64,000 nt of DNA from PALSA-278 sp963760285. GTDB lineage: Bacteria > Acidobacteriota > Terriglobia > Acidiferrales > UBA7541. Of this stretch, positions 35,933-44,394 are shown one piece after another; position 1 is the stretch's first letter; each line of letters begins with the position of its first letter. A model generated the notes under the pieces. It was not told the origin of the DNA, did not search any database, and worked only from the letters and a program-made list of their open reading frames with translations. The position numbers and the translations under genes were made by a program. Location: assembly GCA_963760285.1 (NCBI GenBank), contig CAVXCI010000001.1:1798001-1862000 (forward strand), in the 5' to 3' direction.

Positions 35933-37579
35933 ATGGCTCGCGCCACACACCCCGCGGACGAACGAATTGAAAAACCCGGCGCTGGCTCCGGGCGAACTCC
36001 TCCCGCATCTGTTCCAGCGAATCTGCCTCTGCCAGCGGTGGTTACGCCCTCCGATCTCAGCGGTTGGGATGCGGAAAGCGAACTGGGTTTTCCCGGACAA
36101 TTTCCCTTCACGCGCGGCGTTTATCCCACGATGTACCGCGGGCGGCCGTGGACCATGCGGCAGTACGCCGGCTTCGGCACCGCGGCGGAATCCAACCAGC
36201 GCTATCGCTATCTGCTGGAACACGGGCAAACAGGACTTTCCGTGGCTTTCGATCTGCCCACGCAGATCGGCCTGGATTCGGATCATCCGCTGGCGCAGGG
36301 CGAAGTGGGAAAGGTCGGCGTGGCCATCGATTCGCTGGAAGATATGGAAACTCTTTTCGGCGGAATTCCGCTGGGCCGCGTGTCCACTTCCATGACTATC
36401 AATGCCACCGCCTCGATTTTACTGGCGCTATATGTGGCCGTGGCCCGGAAGCAGGGAACGGATCTGAAGCGGCTCTCCGGGACGGTCCAGAACGACGTGT
36501 TGAAGGAATACATCGCGCGCGGGACATATATCTATCCCTTGCGGCCGGCCATGCGCATCGTGACGGATGTCTTCGCCTGGTGCCGGACGGAATTGCCCAA
36601 TTGGAATACGGTTTCGATTTCCGGTTATCACATACGGGAAGCGGGCTCCACGGAAATACAGGAAGTGGCGTTCACGCTGGCGGACGGGATTGCGTACGTG
36701 CAGGCGGCGATGGATGCCGGGCTGGCCGTGGACGAATTTGCGCCGCAGCTTTCGTTTTTCTTCAATGCCCACAATAATTTTCTGGCGGAGATCGCCAAAT
36801 TCCGCGCGGCGCGGCGCCTGTGGGCGCGCATTATGAGCGAACGCTTTGGCGCCAGGGATCCACGCTCATTGATGCTGCGCTTCCACGCGCAGACGGCGGG
36901 CTCCACGCTGACGGCGCAGCAGCCGGAAAACAATATCGTGCGCGTGGCGCTGCAGGCGCTGAGCGCCGTGCTGGGAGGGTGTCAGTCGCTGCACGCCAAT
37001 GGATTGGACGAGGCGCTGGCGCTGCCGACGGAAGAGGCGGCGCTGCTGGCATTGCGCACGCAGCAAATCATCGCCAACGAAAGCGGCGTGACCAACACCA
37101 TTGATCCCGTGGGCGGATCGTTTGCCATTGAGAAATTGACCAATGAAATCGAAGCGGGCGCGGAGGATTATATCCGGCGCATTGACGCCCTGGGCGGCAT
37201 GCTGCGCGCCATTGAGGCGGGCTATGTGCAGGCGGAAATCCAGCAGGCGGCGTACGAATACCAGCAGGCGGTGGAAAAAGGCCAGCAGGTTGTGGTGGGC
37301 GTGAACCGCTACGCGGGAGGGACGGAAAAGCCCATTCCCACGCTGCGCATCGATCCGGAAATCGAGCGCGCACAGGTGGTGCGTGTTCAATCGTTGCGCG
37401 CCCGCCGCGATGCGCGGAAAACAAACGCGGCGCTGGGTGAAGTGAGACGGCGCGCCGTGAACAGCGAAAACGTGATGCCCGCCATCCTGAACGCCGTGGA
37501 AGCCTTCGCGACCGTGGGCGAAATTTCAGACGCCATGCGCGGGGTCTTCGGCGAATACCGGGAGTCCGTGGTTTTCTAG
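35933..37579 (+). CDS. Acyl-CoA mutase large subunit, methylmalonyl-CoA mutase family
   Basis: A 548-residue TIM-barrel subunit of a coenzyme B12-dependent mutase, without the C-terminal cobalamin domain; that part would be a separate small subunit, not present here. Conserved blocks are FTRGVYPTMYRGRPWTMRQY, GLSVAFDLPTQIGLDSDHP, SMTINATASILLALYV, LSGTVQNDVLKEYIARGTYI and FHAQTAGSTLTAQQPENN. The Tyr after PTM and the Arg in AMRIVTD sit where methylmalonyl-CoA mutase binds its substrate carboxylate, so methylmalonyl-CoA is the likely substrate, though the MeaA-like group also holds ethylmalonyl-CoA mutases. The ATG at 35933 is preferred over an unconserved extension. No meaB chaperone is adjacent. 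Confidence 0.88.
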   Translation: MARATHPADERIEKPGAGSGRTPPASVPANLPLPAVVTPSDLSGWDAESELGFPGQFPFTRGVYPTMYRGRPWTMRQYAGFGTAAESNQRYRYLLEHGQTGLSVAFDLPTQIGLDSDHPLAQGEVGKVGVAIDSLEDMETLFGGIPLGRVSTSMTINATASILLALYVAVARKQGTDLKRLSGTVQNDVLKEYIARGTYIYPLRPAMRIVTDVFAWCRTELPNWNTVSISGYHIREAGSTEIQEVAFTLADGIAYVQAAMDAGLAVDEFAPQLSFFFNAHNNFLAEIAKFRAARRLWARIMSERFGARDPRSLMLRFHAQTAGSTLTAQQPENNIVRVALQALSAVLGGCQSLHANGLDEALALPTEEAALLALRTQQIIANESGVTNTIDPVGGSFAIEKLTNEIEAGAEDYIRRIDALGGMLRAIEAGYVQAEIQQAAYEYQQAVEKGQQVVVGVNRYAGGTEKPIPTLRIDPEIERAQVVRVQSLRARRDARKTNAALGEVRRRAVNSENVMPAILNAVEAFATVGEISDAMRGVFGEYRESVVF

Positions 37580-37624
37580 ACAGCGGGGTTTCCGCTCAGA
37601 ATCCTCCCGTGTTAGTTTTCTCTT

Positions 37625-38387
37625 GTGGCCGGCCGAAAATCACAAATTTCGCCGTACGAAGTCCCCTGGCCGCGAAGGCTGCGCACGCTTGCGGACGCAG
37701 GGAAATTCATTGACGCCGTGGGATTCTGCATGTTGTTTCCAGTGAAGAACGTCCCGCTGCCATCCCTCTACCATGCGGCGGCGCGGCGCGCGCCCGTGGA
37801 CTGGGATGTATACGCGCGAAAAATCTGGGACTGGAAAGACGAACTGGGAGCGAAGCGCCGGGCGTTCTACGGGAAATATTTTCGCGGGCGCGGGACATTT
37901 CTTTCGCGTGGAATGCTGGCGTGCTGCATGGCGTTGGAGGAAGCTCCTATGCACGCTGAACAGTCCTCCGAATTCTACCAAGCTGGCCGTGTCAGCCCGG
38001 ACGCACGGTTGATCTGGGAAACGCTGGCCAAGCATGGGCCGTTGCCAACGCTGGAATTGCGCCACGCCTGCAAAAATGGAAACTCCCGCGGGAAACCGGC
38101 GGTTCAAGCGCGCCATGCTGGAGTTGCAAAGAATTCTGGTGGTGATGCATTCGGGAACGGAACAGGAAACGGGCGCGTGGGCTTCGGGACGTTTTGATCT
38201 GACCTGCCGGGTCTTTCCGGGGGAAGCGGAACGCGCCAGCAAAATGAGCCGTGGAGAGGCGATTTCAGCCGTCCGCGAAAAATATGCCAAGTGGCACCCG
38301 GACGTCACACTGGCGCAGACCGCGCGGCTTTTCAGGATCACCATGGCGGAAATCCAGGCAGCACGCATGAAAGGCGGGCGCGCATGA
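37625..38387 (+). CDS. Uncharacterised conserved protein (frameshift at A-run 38072-38076)
   Basis: Two frames join into one about 253-residue protein if one A is removed from the five-A run at 38072-38076, giving ELRHACKMETPAGNRRFKRAM. The N-terminal half has FCMLFPVKNVPLPSLYHAAARR, DWDVYARKIWDWKDELG and RRAFYGKYFRGRGTFLS; the C-terminal half has LELQRILVVMHSGTEQETGAWA. The helix-rich WETLAKHGPLPTLELRHAC segment looks like a winged-helix unit, reminiscent of AlkZ-like DNA-binding proteins, but I cannot confirm a family. It overlaps maf by the ATGA at 38384, so the two are translationally coupled. Confidence 0.65.
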
Positions 38388-38968
38388 GATTGATTCTGGC
38401 GTCCGCGTCACCGCGGCGAGCGGAGATACTCCGTCGCGCGGGATTTGTGTTTGAAGTTCTTCCCGCGGAGGTGGACGAAACGCGCCATGCGAACGAATCG
38501 CCGGAAGAGTACGTGAAGCGGCTGGCGCAGGAGAAAGCGGTTGGGTCAGCAGAGCGCGTTCAGGACGCGGCGGCGATTTTGGGCGCGGATACGACGGTCA
38601 ATGTGGATGGGACGGTGCTGGGAAAACCGGCGGACGCGGTGGATGCCGCGGCCATGCTGCGGAAACTGAGCGGCCGCACGCACGAAGTGTTGACCGGACT
38701 GGCGCTGCTGCTTTTGCCACGGCGCGCCATGCAAGCAACAGTCACGCGGACTCACGTAACGTTCACAGCGATGAGCGACGTGGAGATCGCGGACTACGTG
38801 GCCAGCGGAGAGCCGTTCGGCAAAGCCGGAGGCTATGCCATCCAGGAGCGCGGGTCGCGGTTTGTGGAGCGCATCGAAGGCGATTACTTCAACGTGGTGG
38901 GCCTGCCGGTGGCGCAGTTTTACATCATGTGGAAGGAAATGGCCGCGCCGCAGCACGGGAAAATCTGA
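38384..38968 (+). CDS. maf: Maf-family nucleotide pyrophosphatase
   Basis: A 194-residue house-cleaning enzyme that hydrolyses non-canonical or modified nucleoside triphosphates (dTTP/UTP or m7GTP type). The family start LILASASPRRAEILRRAGF with its phosphate-binding SxSPRR is followed by the ESPEEYVKRLAQEKA segment, ILGADTTV with the catalytic Asp, VLGKPADA, and GEPFGKAGGYAIQ with the Lys-Gly-Tyr-x-Ile-Gln signature. The ATG at 38384 overlaps the upstream stop; the longer frame has no conservation. The exact nucleotide cannot be assigned with confidence. Confidence 0.93.
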   Translation: MRLILASASPRRAEILRRAGFVFEVLPAEVDETRHANESPEEYVKRLAQEKAVGSAERVQDAAAILGADTTVNVDGTVLGKPADAVDAAAMLRKLSGRTHEVLTGLALLLLPRRAMQATVTRTHVTFTAMSDVEIADYVASGEPFGKAGGYAIQERGSRFVERIEGDYFNVVGLPVAQFYIMWKEMAAPQHGKI

Positions 38969-38989
38969 ATGACCGCGGCGGCGGAAAAA

Positions 38990-39205
38990 TTATTTTGGTT
39001 CCTGCGCCGGCGGGTTGGTGGGAGGCGGAGTGGTGGACGAAGTGGGCGGGGTTCCGCCGGAAGAACCATCACCGCGCATGCCTTCCTTGAAGCTGCGAAT
39101 TCCCTCGCCCATCCCGCGCATCACTTCGGGAATGCGGCGGCCACCGAATAAAATCACGATGATGGCCACAACGATTAACCAGTGAATCGGACTGAATTCA
39201 CCCAT
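38990..39205 (-). CDS. tatA: Twin-arginine translocase subunit TatA/E
   Basis: A 71-residue protein with one membrane helix (WLIVVAIIVILFGGRRIP), the FG hinge, an amphipathic helix (VMRGMGEGIRSFKEGMRG) and a Pro/Thr/Ser-rich cytoplasmic tail, exactly the TatA layout. It oligomerises to form the export pathway for folded proteins. No tatB or tatC is nearby. The ATG at 39205 follows GAGGAGAG. Confidence 0.93.
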   Translation of the reverse strand: MGEFSPIHWLIVVAIIVILFGGRRIPEVMRGMGEGIRSFKEGMRGDGSSGGTPPTSSTTPPPTNPPAQEPK

Positions 39206-39280
39206 TAGAGGCTCTCCTCGGCTGTGTAAGCCTGCGCGACACTTAACGGGGAACTGCCGCTCCCCCTTAAGTCCCCTGTT

Positions 39281-41206
39281 TCAAAGTATAACACGCTCAT
39301 CGCCCTGGCGGCGGGTCAAGCGTTCGCGGTCCAGATACTCCAGCAGGGGGATGGCATATTTGCGGGTTACGCCGGTCAAGTCCTTAAACGCAGTGACGGA
39401 GATGCGCTCGCCGTGCTCACGGCGATAGACCGCCAACAGCTCGCGCAGGCGCGCAAGAGCCGCCTGATGAAAGAAGAGGCTCTCGGTCACTTTCAGCAGG
39501 ACTTTCTCCCGCAAGAGAATCTGGACCAATTTCATGGCGTGTTTGCGTTCCACGGAAAGTTTGGCCAGAACTTCGTCCACGGTGGGGACAGCCAGCCCGG
39601 CGCGCTCAAATTCGGCGATGATCAACTCCCTGGCTCTCAGCTCTTCCGGCAACAGGGCGATGGTATGGCCGGCCAGGGAAACCAGGTCGCCGGAGAGGGT
39701 CAATTTTCCGGATTGCACCAGAGTTTCCAGGCAGGCGCGAAAAACCTCGGGCCGCGCGGAACGCCGCAGAATCCCACGCAACTCCTCGCGGGAGATTCCC
39801 GGGGCGAGAGGGTTGGCGCGATGGAAGGCGTCCACTTCGCGCTCCAAGGCCTGCGTCACGTTGGCAAATGTGGCCGCAGAGACAATCATGAAGGGCTGTT
39901 CGGAAACAATGAGGATTTTTTCCTGATGGCAAAGTTCTCGCGCGGCGGCGCGGACGACGGCTTCTGTCCAGCCGGTGCGGGCGACGAGTTGGGAAAGCTC
40001 CATGCCCATGGGCCGCGATTCGATGTGTGCCAGTAGAACATCGAGAATCTCGCTGCTTTCCAGGGTTCTCAGGAAGGACAGGACACGGAGGTCGCCACGG
40101 CGGTGGCGGCGTGCGAGCGCATCCAGAACGATGCCGCCCCCGATGGTGGTGACCGGCGAGAACTGGCGAATGATGAAACGGTCGCCGGGGAGGAGCAACA
40201 GAGGATCATCCAATCGCAATTGGACGAAAGCAGACCCTCCGGGAGCGAGCACGCCCGCATTTTCGTCTTCATGTTTTTCCAGCAAGACCACTCCAGCAAT
40301 CAGTTCCGCCGTCCCTTGATGAAAATGCACACGGGCATGATTTTTCAGCGGGCGCGCGCCGGGAAGAAGGTTGAGCCGCGCGTCAAAACGCTGCGTGGTT
40401 CGGAAATGTCCGGGCGCGGCGAGCGTCATGCCGCGGCGGACATCCGCAAGATCAATCCCGGCGAGGTTCAGCGCGGTGCGCTGGCCGGCGAAGGCGCGCG
40501 TGACAGCTTGCCCCGCGGAATGCACGCCGCGGATGCGGACGCGCCGCCGCGCGGGGAAAAGTTCCGCCTCGTTTTCCGGCGCGATGGAGCCGGAAATTAG
40601 CGTCCCGGTGACCACCGTGCCGAATCCTTTCAGCGCGAAGGCGCGATCCACGGGAAGTCGAAAATAGCAATGGGCGTCTCGCTCCGGAATGTCACGAGCG
40701 GCGCGCAACAGTTCGGCTTTCAAATGTTCCAGGCCCGCGCCGGTGCGCGCGCTAACCGGAACAATGGGAGCGCCCTGCAGAAATGAGCCGTGAACGAGGT
40801 CTTCCACTTCCAGGCGCGCCAGCTCCGCGACTTCAGACTCAACGAGATCAGTTTTGGTAAGCGCCACAACGCCGCGAGAGATGCCCAGCAGGCGGCAGAT
40901 CTCGAAATGCTCGCGCGTTTGTGGCTTGATGGATTCATCGGCGGCGATCACCAGGAGCAGGAGGTCCACGCCACCAGCGCCAGCCAGCATGTTGCGGACG
41001 AAGCGCTCGTGGCCGGGAACGTCCACAAATCCGAGGCAAACGTCTTCGAGCTGAAGGAATGCGAAGCCCAGATCAATGGTGATGCCGCGGCGCTTTTCCT
41101 CTTCCAGGCGGTCAGGATGCGTTCCGGTGAGGGCCTCGACCAGCGCGGATTTTCCGTGGTCAATGTGGCCAGCGGTGCCGACGATGACGTTCCTCGGAGT
41201 GTTCAT
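39281..41206 (-). CDS. selB: Selenocysteine-specific elongation factor SelB
   Basis: SelB delivers selenocysteyl-tRNA to UGA codons next to a SECIS element. The 641-residue protein has the GTPase motifs G13-HIDHGK-S20, RGITIDLGFAF, D62-VPGH-66 and TKTD, then EF-Tu-like domains II and III, and a C-terminal winged-helix array (about residues 400-641) that binds SECIS RNA, ending VTRKYAIPLLEYLDRERLTRRQGD. The G4 motif is TKTD instead of NKxD. The ATG at 41206 begins the conserved NTPRNVIVGTAGHIDHGK; the frame is open further up. selA, selD and the selC tRNA are not in this window, so Sec usage in this organism is inferred. Confidence 0.92.
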   Translation of the reverse strand: MNTPRNVIVGTAGHIDHGKSALVEALTGTHPDRLEEEKRRGITIDLGFAFLQLEDVCLGFVDVPGHERFVRNMLAGAGGVDLLLLVIAADESIKPQTREHFEICRLLGISRGVVALTKTDLVESEVAELARLEVEDLVHGSFLQGAPIVPVSARTGAGLEHLKAELLRAARDIPERDAHCYFRLPVDRAFALKGFGTVVTGTLISGSIAPENEAELFPARRRVRIRGVHSAGQAVTRAFAGQRTALNLAGIDLADVRRGMTLAAPGHFRTTQRFDARLNLLPGARPLKNHARVHFHQGTAELIAGVVLLEKHEDENAGVLAPGGSAFVQLRLDDPLLLLPGDRFIIRQFSPVTTIGGGIVLDALARRHRRGDLRVLSFLRTLESSEILDVLLAHIESRPMGMELSQLVARTGWTEAVVRAAARELCHQEKILIVSEQPFMIVSAATFANVTQALEREVDAFHRANPLAPGISREELRGILRRSARPEVFRACLETLVQSGKLTLSGDLVSLAGHTIALLPEELRARELIIAEFERAGLAVPTVDEVLAKLSVERKHAMKLVQILLREKVLLKVTESLFFHQAALARLRELLAVYRREHGERISVTAFKDLTGVTRKYAIPLLEYLDRERLTRRQGDERVIL

Positions 41207-41432
41207 ATTCGTTTGGCTGACGGTCTCGCAGCGCCATGGGCGGTGCTGGGTTGCGAACGGCCACGCCACTGTAAACTAGCATATTGCCCGGATACTCCGG
41301 CGGGGGTGCGGGAGACAGCAGTTCACAAAGCAGGTTGAGACCTTCTGGCTTCGGCAACCTGGGTCTCCTATACTCGAGTCCTATATGCAGGTGATTTCGC
41401 GGACAATCGCTCTGAATTGCTCCAAGTGAACA

Positions 41433-43658
41433 ATGCGCAACCGGGAATCAGCACGATATGCACGATGGGCCGCCGCCGCGGCAATGGTATTGACGATTAT
41501 CGTCGCGGGAATTTACTGGCGATGGGAGCGGCGCGAAGCTCGCGCGGAAAAGGACGCGCCGCCGGCAGTGCCAGCCACGGTTTTGCAGCAATCGGCGGCG
41601 TTCTCATTTTCCAAGGGGGAGGGGAACAGCACGCTGTTCACCGTGCGCGCATCCGAAGCCACGGAATACAAAGGAACAGACCGCAGCCTCCTTCAGGACG
41701 TCACCGTGACTGTTTTCGGACACGATGGCAGCCGCAACGACACCATTCAAGCCAAAGCCTGCGACTATGCTTCTGATTCGGGGCAGGTGGTCTGCCAGGG
41801 CGCGACACAGATTGTTCTACAGAGCGCGGAAGATGCCAAGGAATCACCGGAGCGGCGCGCCGTGCACGTGGAAACCACTGATGTGACCTTCAACCGCGCA
41901 ACGGGAATTGCCTCCACTCCCGCAACGGCCGCACTGCGCTTTCCCGGAGGCACAGGCACGGCGAAAGGGCTGGAATACAACTCCAACGATGGAATCGCGG
42001 TGATGGAACACGATGTGACGCTGACGCTGAGGCCGGAGGATCACCCTGCTGACCCGGCGACCCAGATTCACGGCAGCCGGATGGAATTCCGGCGCAACGA
42101 ATTGTTGGTGCAACTCAGCGGTCCAGTGAACGCGCAGCGCGGTGGCGATGTGCTCTCCACGCAGGAATTGCTGTTTCATCTGGACGCCAACATGCGTCCG
42201 CGCAGCATGGAAGCCAATGGCAATCCAGAATTGCGACATGCCCAGCCGGATGGGATTTCCGTGCTGAATGCAGATCAGTTTGTGGCCGATCTTGACGCCA
42301 AGGGAAATATTTCACACTTTTGGGCCAAAGGAGAGGCGCGGGGCGGTCGCCAGACAACTTCGGAGCAGGACAAATTTTCCGCGGACCAGATGGACGTGAC
42401 CATGGATGAAAACGCGGAACGGGGAAATGAGCCGCGCGAGTTAGTTGCCAACGGGAACGTGGTGTTTCATGGGCAACAGGGCTCAGACTCGCGCATGCTT
42501 CATACGACGGCGTTGCAGTTTGAATTCGCGCCGGAAGTCCGCGGGCAAAAGCGGCATATTGAACGCGGGAAGACGCTGGCGCCCGGCGTGGTGGAGATGG
42601 CCTCTCCGGGTGAGAAAACCACGCTCGGCGCGCAACGATTCAATGCCACGTTCAACGCCGCCGGCCGGATGGATTTGCTGCAGGGACGCAGCGGAATCGT
42701 CCTGGACCGGACGGAGGGTCAATCCGCGCCACAGCACTTGACTGCCCAGGAAATGGACATTCATTATGGGCCGCAAGGCGATTGGTCGCAGATGGACAGC
42801 CGCGGTGAAGTTCGTTTTCGCCAGGGGGACCGCACGGCGGAGGCCAACTCCGCCAGCATGGCGCGCGATACCAACCAGATCAAGTTGGAAGGCTCGCCGG
42901 TTGTGGCGGATGCCAATTCACGGACCACCGCAAATCATATTGAATTCAATCAGACCACTGGCGACATGACCGCGACAGGCCGGGTCTTCACGCTGGACCA
43001 TTCTTCAGGCCAGCAAAGCGGACCGGAGATTGGCCAGGGTCCAGCGCAGATTTCCGCCGACCGTCTGATTGGCAACAGTCAGAAGGGCGAGGGGCTATAT
43101 CAGGGCAACGCGCGCATGTGGCAGGGCGAAGCAGTAGTCCAGGCGGACCAGATTCGCCTCAGCCGCGATCCGCAGGTGCTGGATGCGGCCGGCAATGTGC
43201 TGGCGTTGTTGCCGCAGGAGCATGCGGCCAACGCGCAAAAGCCCGCCAAGACCACGGTTTGGACCATCCACGCGCCACATTTGAGGTACGTGGAGGCGGA
43301 TGAAAAGGTGCATCTGGAGACTGGCGTGAAGGCGGAGTCCGATCAGGGAACTATTCGGTCGCGAACGCTTGACGCTTATTTGAAAGCAGATCCCAACGGG
43401 AAGCGGTCCGTGGATCACGCCGTGGCGCTGGGGAACGTGATTGTGGAACAGCCGGGCCGCCAGGGGTCCGCGGAGCGGGCGGATTACTTTGCCGCGGACC
43501 AAAAGTATGTTCTGAGCGGGGGACAACCAACACTCGTGGATGCTTCGCGCGGAACAACCACGGGGCATTCGTTGACCTACTATGTAGCGAGTGATACGAT
43601 TCTCGTAGATGCGCGAGGAGGTTCTCGCACCCTGACTGAACACCGGATCGAGAAATGA
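41433..43658 (+). CDS. LPS transport periplasmic protein, LptC fused to OstA/LptA-like domains
   Basis: A 741-residue bitopic protein: one N-terminal membrane helix (YARWAAAAAMVLTIIVAGIYW), then an LptC-like domain (about residues 50-200) and long OstA/LptA-type beta-jellyroll modules with repeated patterns like GNVVFHG, AQEMDIHYG, GEVRFRQGDRTAEANSA and ALGNVIVEQPG.QGSAERADYF. It should carry LPS from the inner membrane complex across the periplasm. It is much longer than separate LptC (about 190) or LptA (about 185). lptB follows 6 bases later. The Shine-Dalgarno before the ATG is weak. Confidence 0.82.
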   Translation: MRNRESARYARWAAAAAMVLTIIVAGIYWRWERREARAEKDAPPAVPATVLQQSAAFSFSKGEGNSTLFTVRASEATEYKGTDRSLLQDVTVTVFGHDGSRNDTIQAKACDYASDSGQVVCQGATQIVLQSAEDAKESPERRAVHVETTDVTFNRATGIASTPATAALRFPGGTGTAKGLEYNSNDGIAVMEHDVTLTLRPEDHPADPATQIHGSRMEFRRNELLVQLSGPVNAQRGGDVLSTQELLFHLDANMRPRSMEANGNPELRHAQPDGISVLNADQFVADLDAKGNISHFWAKGEARGGRQTTSEQDKFSADQMDVTMDENAERGNEPRELVANGNVVFHGQQGSDSRMLHTTALQFEFAPEVRGQKRHIERGKTLAPGVVEMASPGEKTTLGAQRFNATFNAAGRMDLLQGRSGIVLDRTEGQSAPQHLTAQEMDIHYGPQGDWSQMDSRGEVRFRQGDRTAEANSASMARDTNQIKLEGSPVVADANSRTTANHIEFNQTTGDMTATGRVFTLDHSSGQQSGPEIGQGPAQISADRLIGNSQKGEGLYQGNARMWQGEAVVQADQIRLSRDPQVLDAAGNVLALLPQEHAANAQKPAKTTVWTIHAPHLRYVEADEKVHLETGVKAESDQGTIRSRTLDAYLKADPNGKRSVDHAVALGNVIVEQPGRQGSAERADYFAADQKYVLSGGQPTLVDASRGTTTGHSLTYYVASDTILVDARGGSRTLTEHRIEK

Positions 43659-43664
43659 ACCGGA

Positions 43665-44390
43665 ATGCCAAGACTTCAGGCCTCGGACCTAATCAAGTCC
43701 TATCGCGGACGCAAAGTTGTGGATGGCGTGAGCCTGGAAATTCAACAGGGAGAGGTGGTTGGCCTGCTGGGTCCCAATGGCGCCGGAAAGACCACCACGT
43801 TTTACATCATTGTCGGGTTGACGCGGCCTGACCTCGGACAAGTCCTGCTGGACGGGGAAGATATCACCGATCTTCCCATGTACCTGCGAGCCCGCGCCGG
43901 CATCAGCTACCTGCCACAGGAACCCTCGGTTTTCCGCAAACTGACGGTGGAAGAGAACCTCATGGCCATTCTGGAGACGTTGCCCCTGCTGCCCGAACAG
44001 CGGAGAGAGCGTGTGGAAGAACTCCTGGCGCAGATGAACCTGGAAAAAGTGAGGGAAAATAAAGCCTATTCGCTTTCCGGAGGAGAACGGCGCAAGCTGG
44101 AGATTGCCCGTTCGCTGGTTTTGCAGCCATCGTTTGTGCTGCTGGACGAGCCGTTCTCGGGAATTGATCCGGTGACGGTGGTGGATTTGCAGAAGATTAT
44201 CGCCGATCTGGCGAGCGCCAATATCGGAGTGCTGATTACGGATCATAACGTCCGCGAAACACTGGCCGTGACCGACCGGGCCTATATCATTAATAATGGC
44301 CGGATATTCCGCGCCGGGGGGCCGGACGTCCTCAGCCGCGATCCCGACGTGCGGCGGGTCTATTTGGGGGAACGTTTCCAGTTGAACTAG
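43665..44390 (+). CDS. lptB: LPS export ABC transporter ATP-binding protein LptB
   Basis: The cytoplasmic ATPase of the LptB2FGC LPS extractor. The 241-residue protein has Walker A GPNGAGKTT (36-44), the Q-loop region (ISYLPQEPSVFRKLTVEENL), signature LSGGERRK near residue 136 and Walker B LLDEPFSGIDP near 158. The short C-terminus (VYLGERFQLN) is characteristic of LptB. It lies 6 bases after the LptC/OstA-like gene and 4 bases before rpoN, the usual bacterial arrangement. lptF and lptG are not in this window. Confidence 0.95.
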   Translation: MPRLQASDLIKSYRGRKVVDGVSLEIQQGEVVGLLGPNGAGKTTTFYIIVGLTRPDLGQVLLDGEDITDLPMYLRARAGISYLPQEPSVFRKLTVEENLMAILETLPLLPEQRRERVEELLAQMNLEKVRENKAYSLSGGERRKLEIARSLVLQPSFVLLDEPFSGIDPVTVVDLQKIIADLASANIGVLITDHNVRETLAVTDRAYIINNGRIFRAGGPDVLSRDPDVRRVYLGERFQLN

Positions 44391-44394
44391 CAAC

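Noticed and set aside
41207..41432. Possible pseudoknot or tRNA-Sec gene between selB and the LptC/OstA-like gene
   Set aside because: AGGTT/AACCT and GAGACC/GGTCTC arms near 41332-41367 interleave with no loop base between them, which is sterically poor; no tRNA-like acceptor or T-arm is seen.
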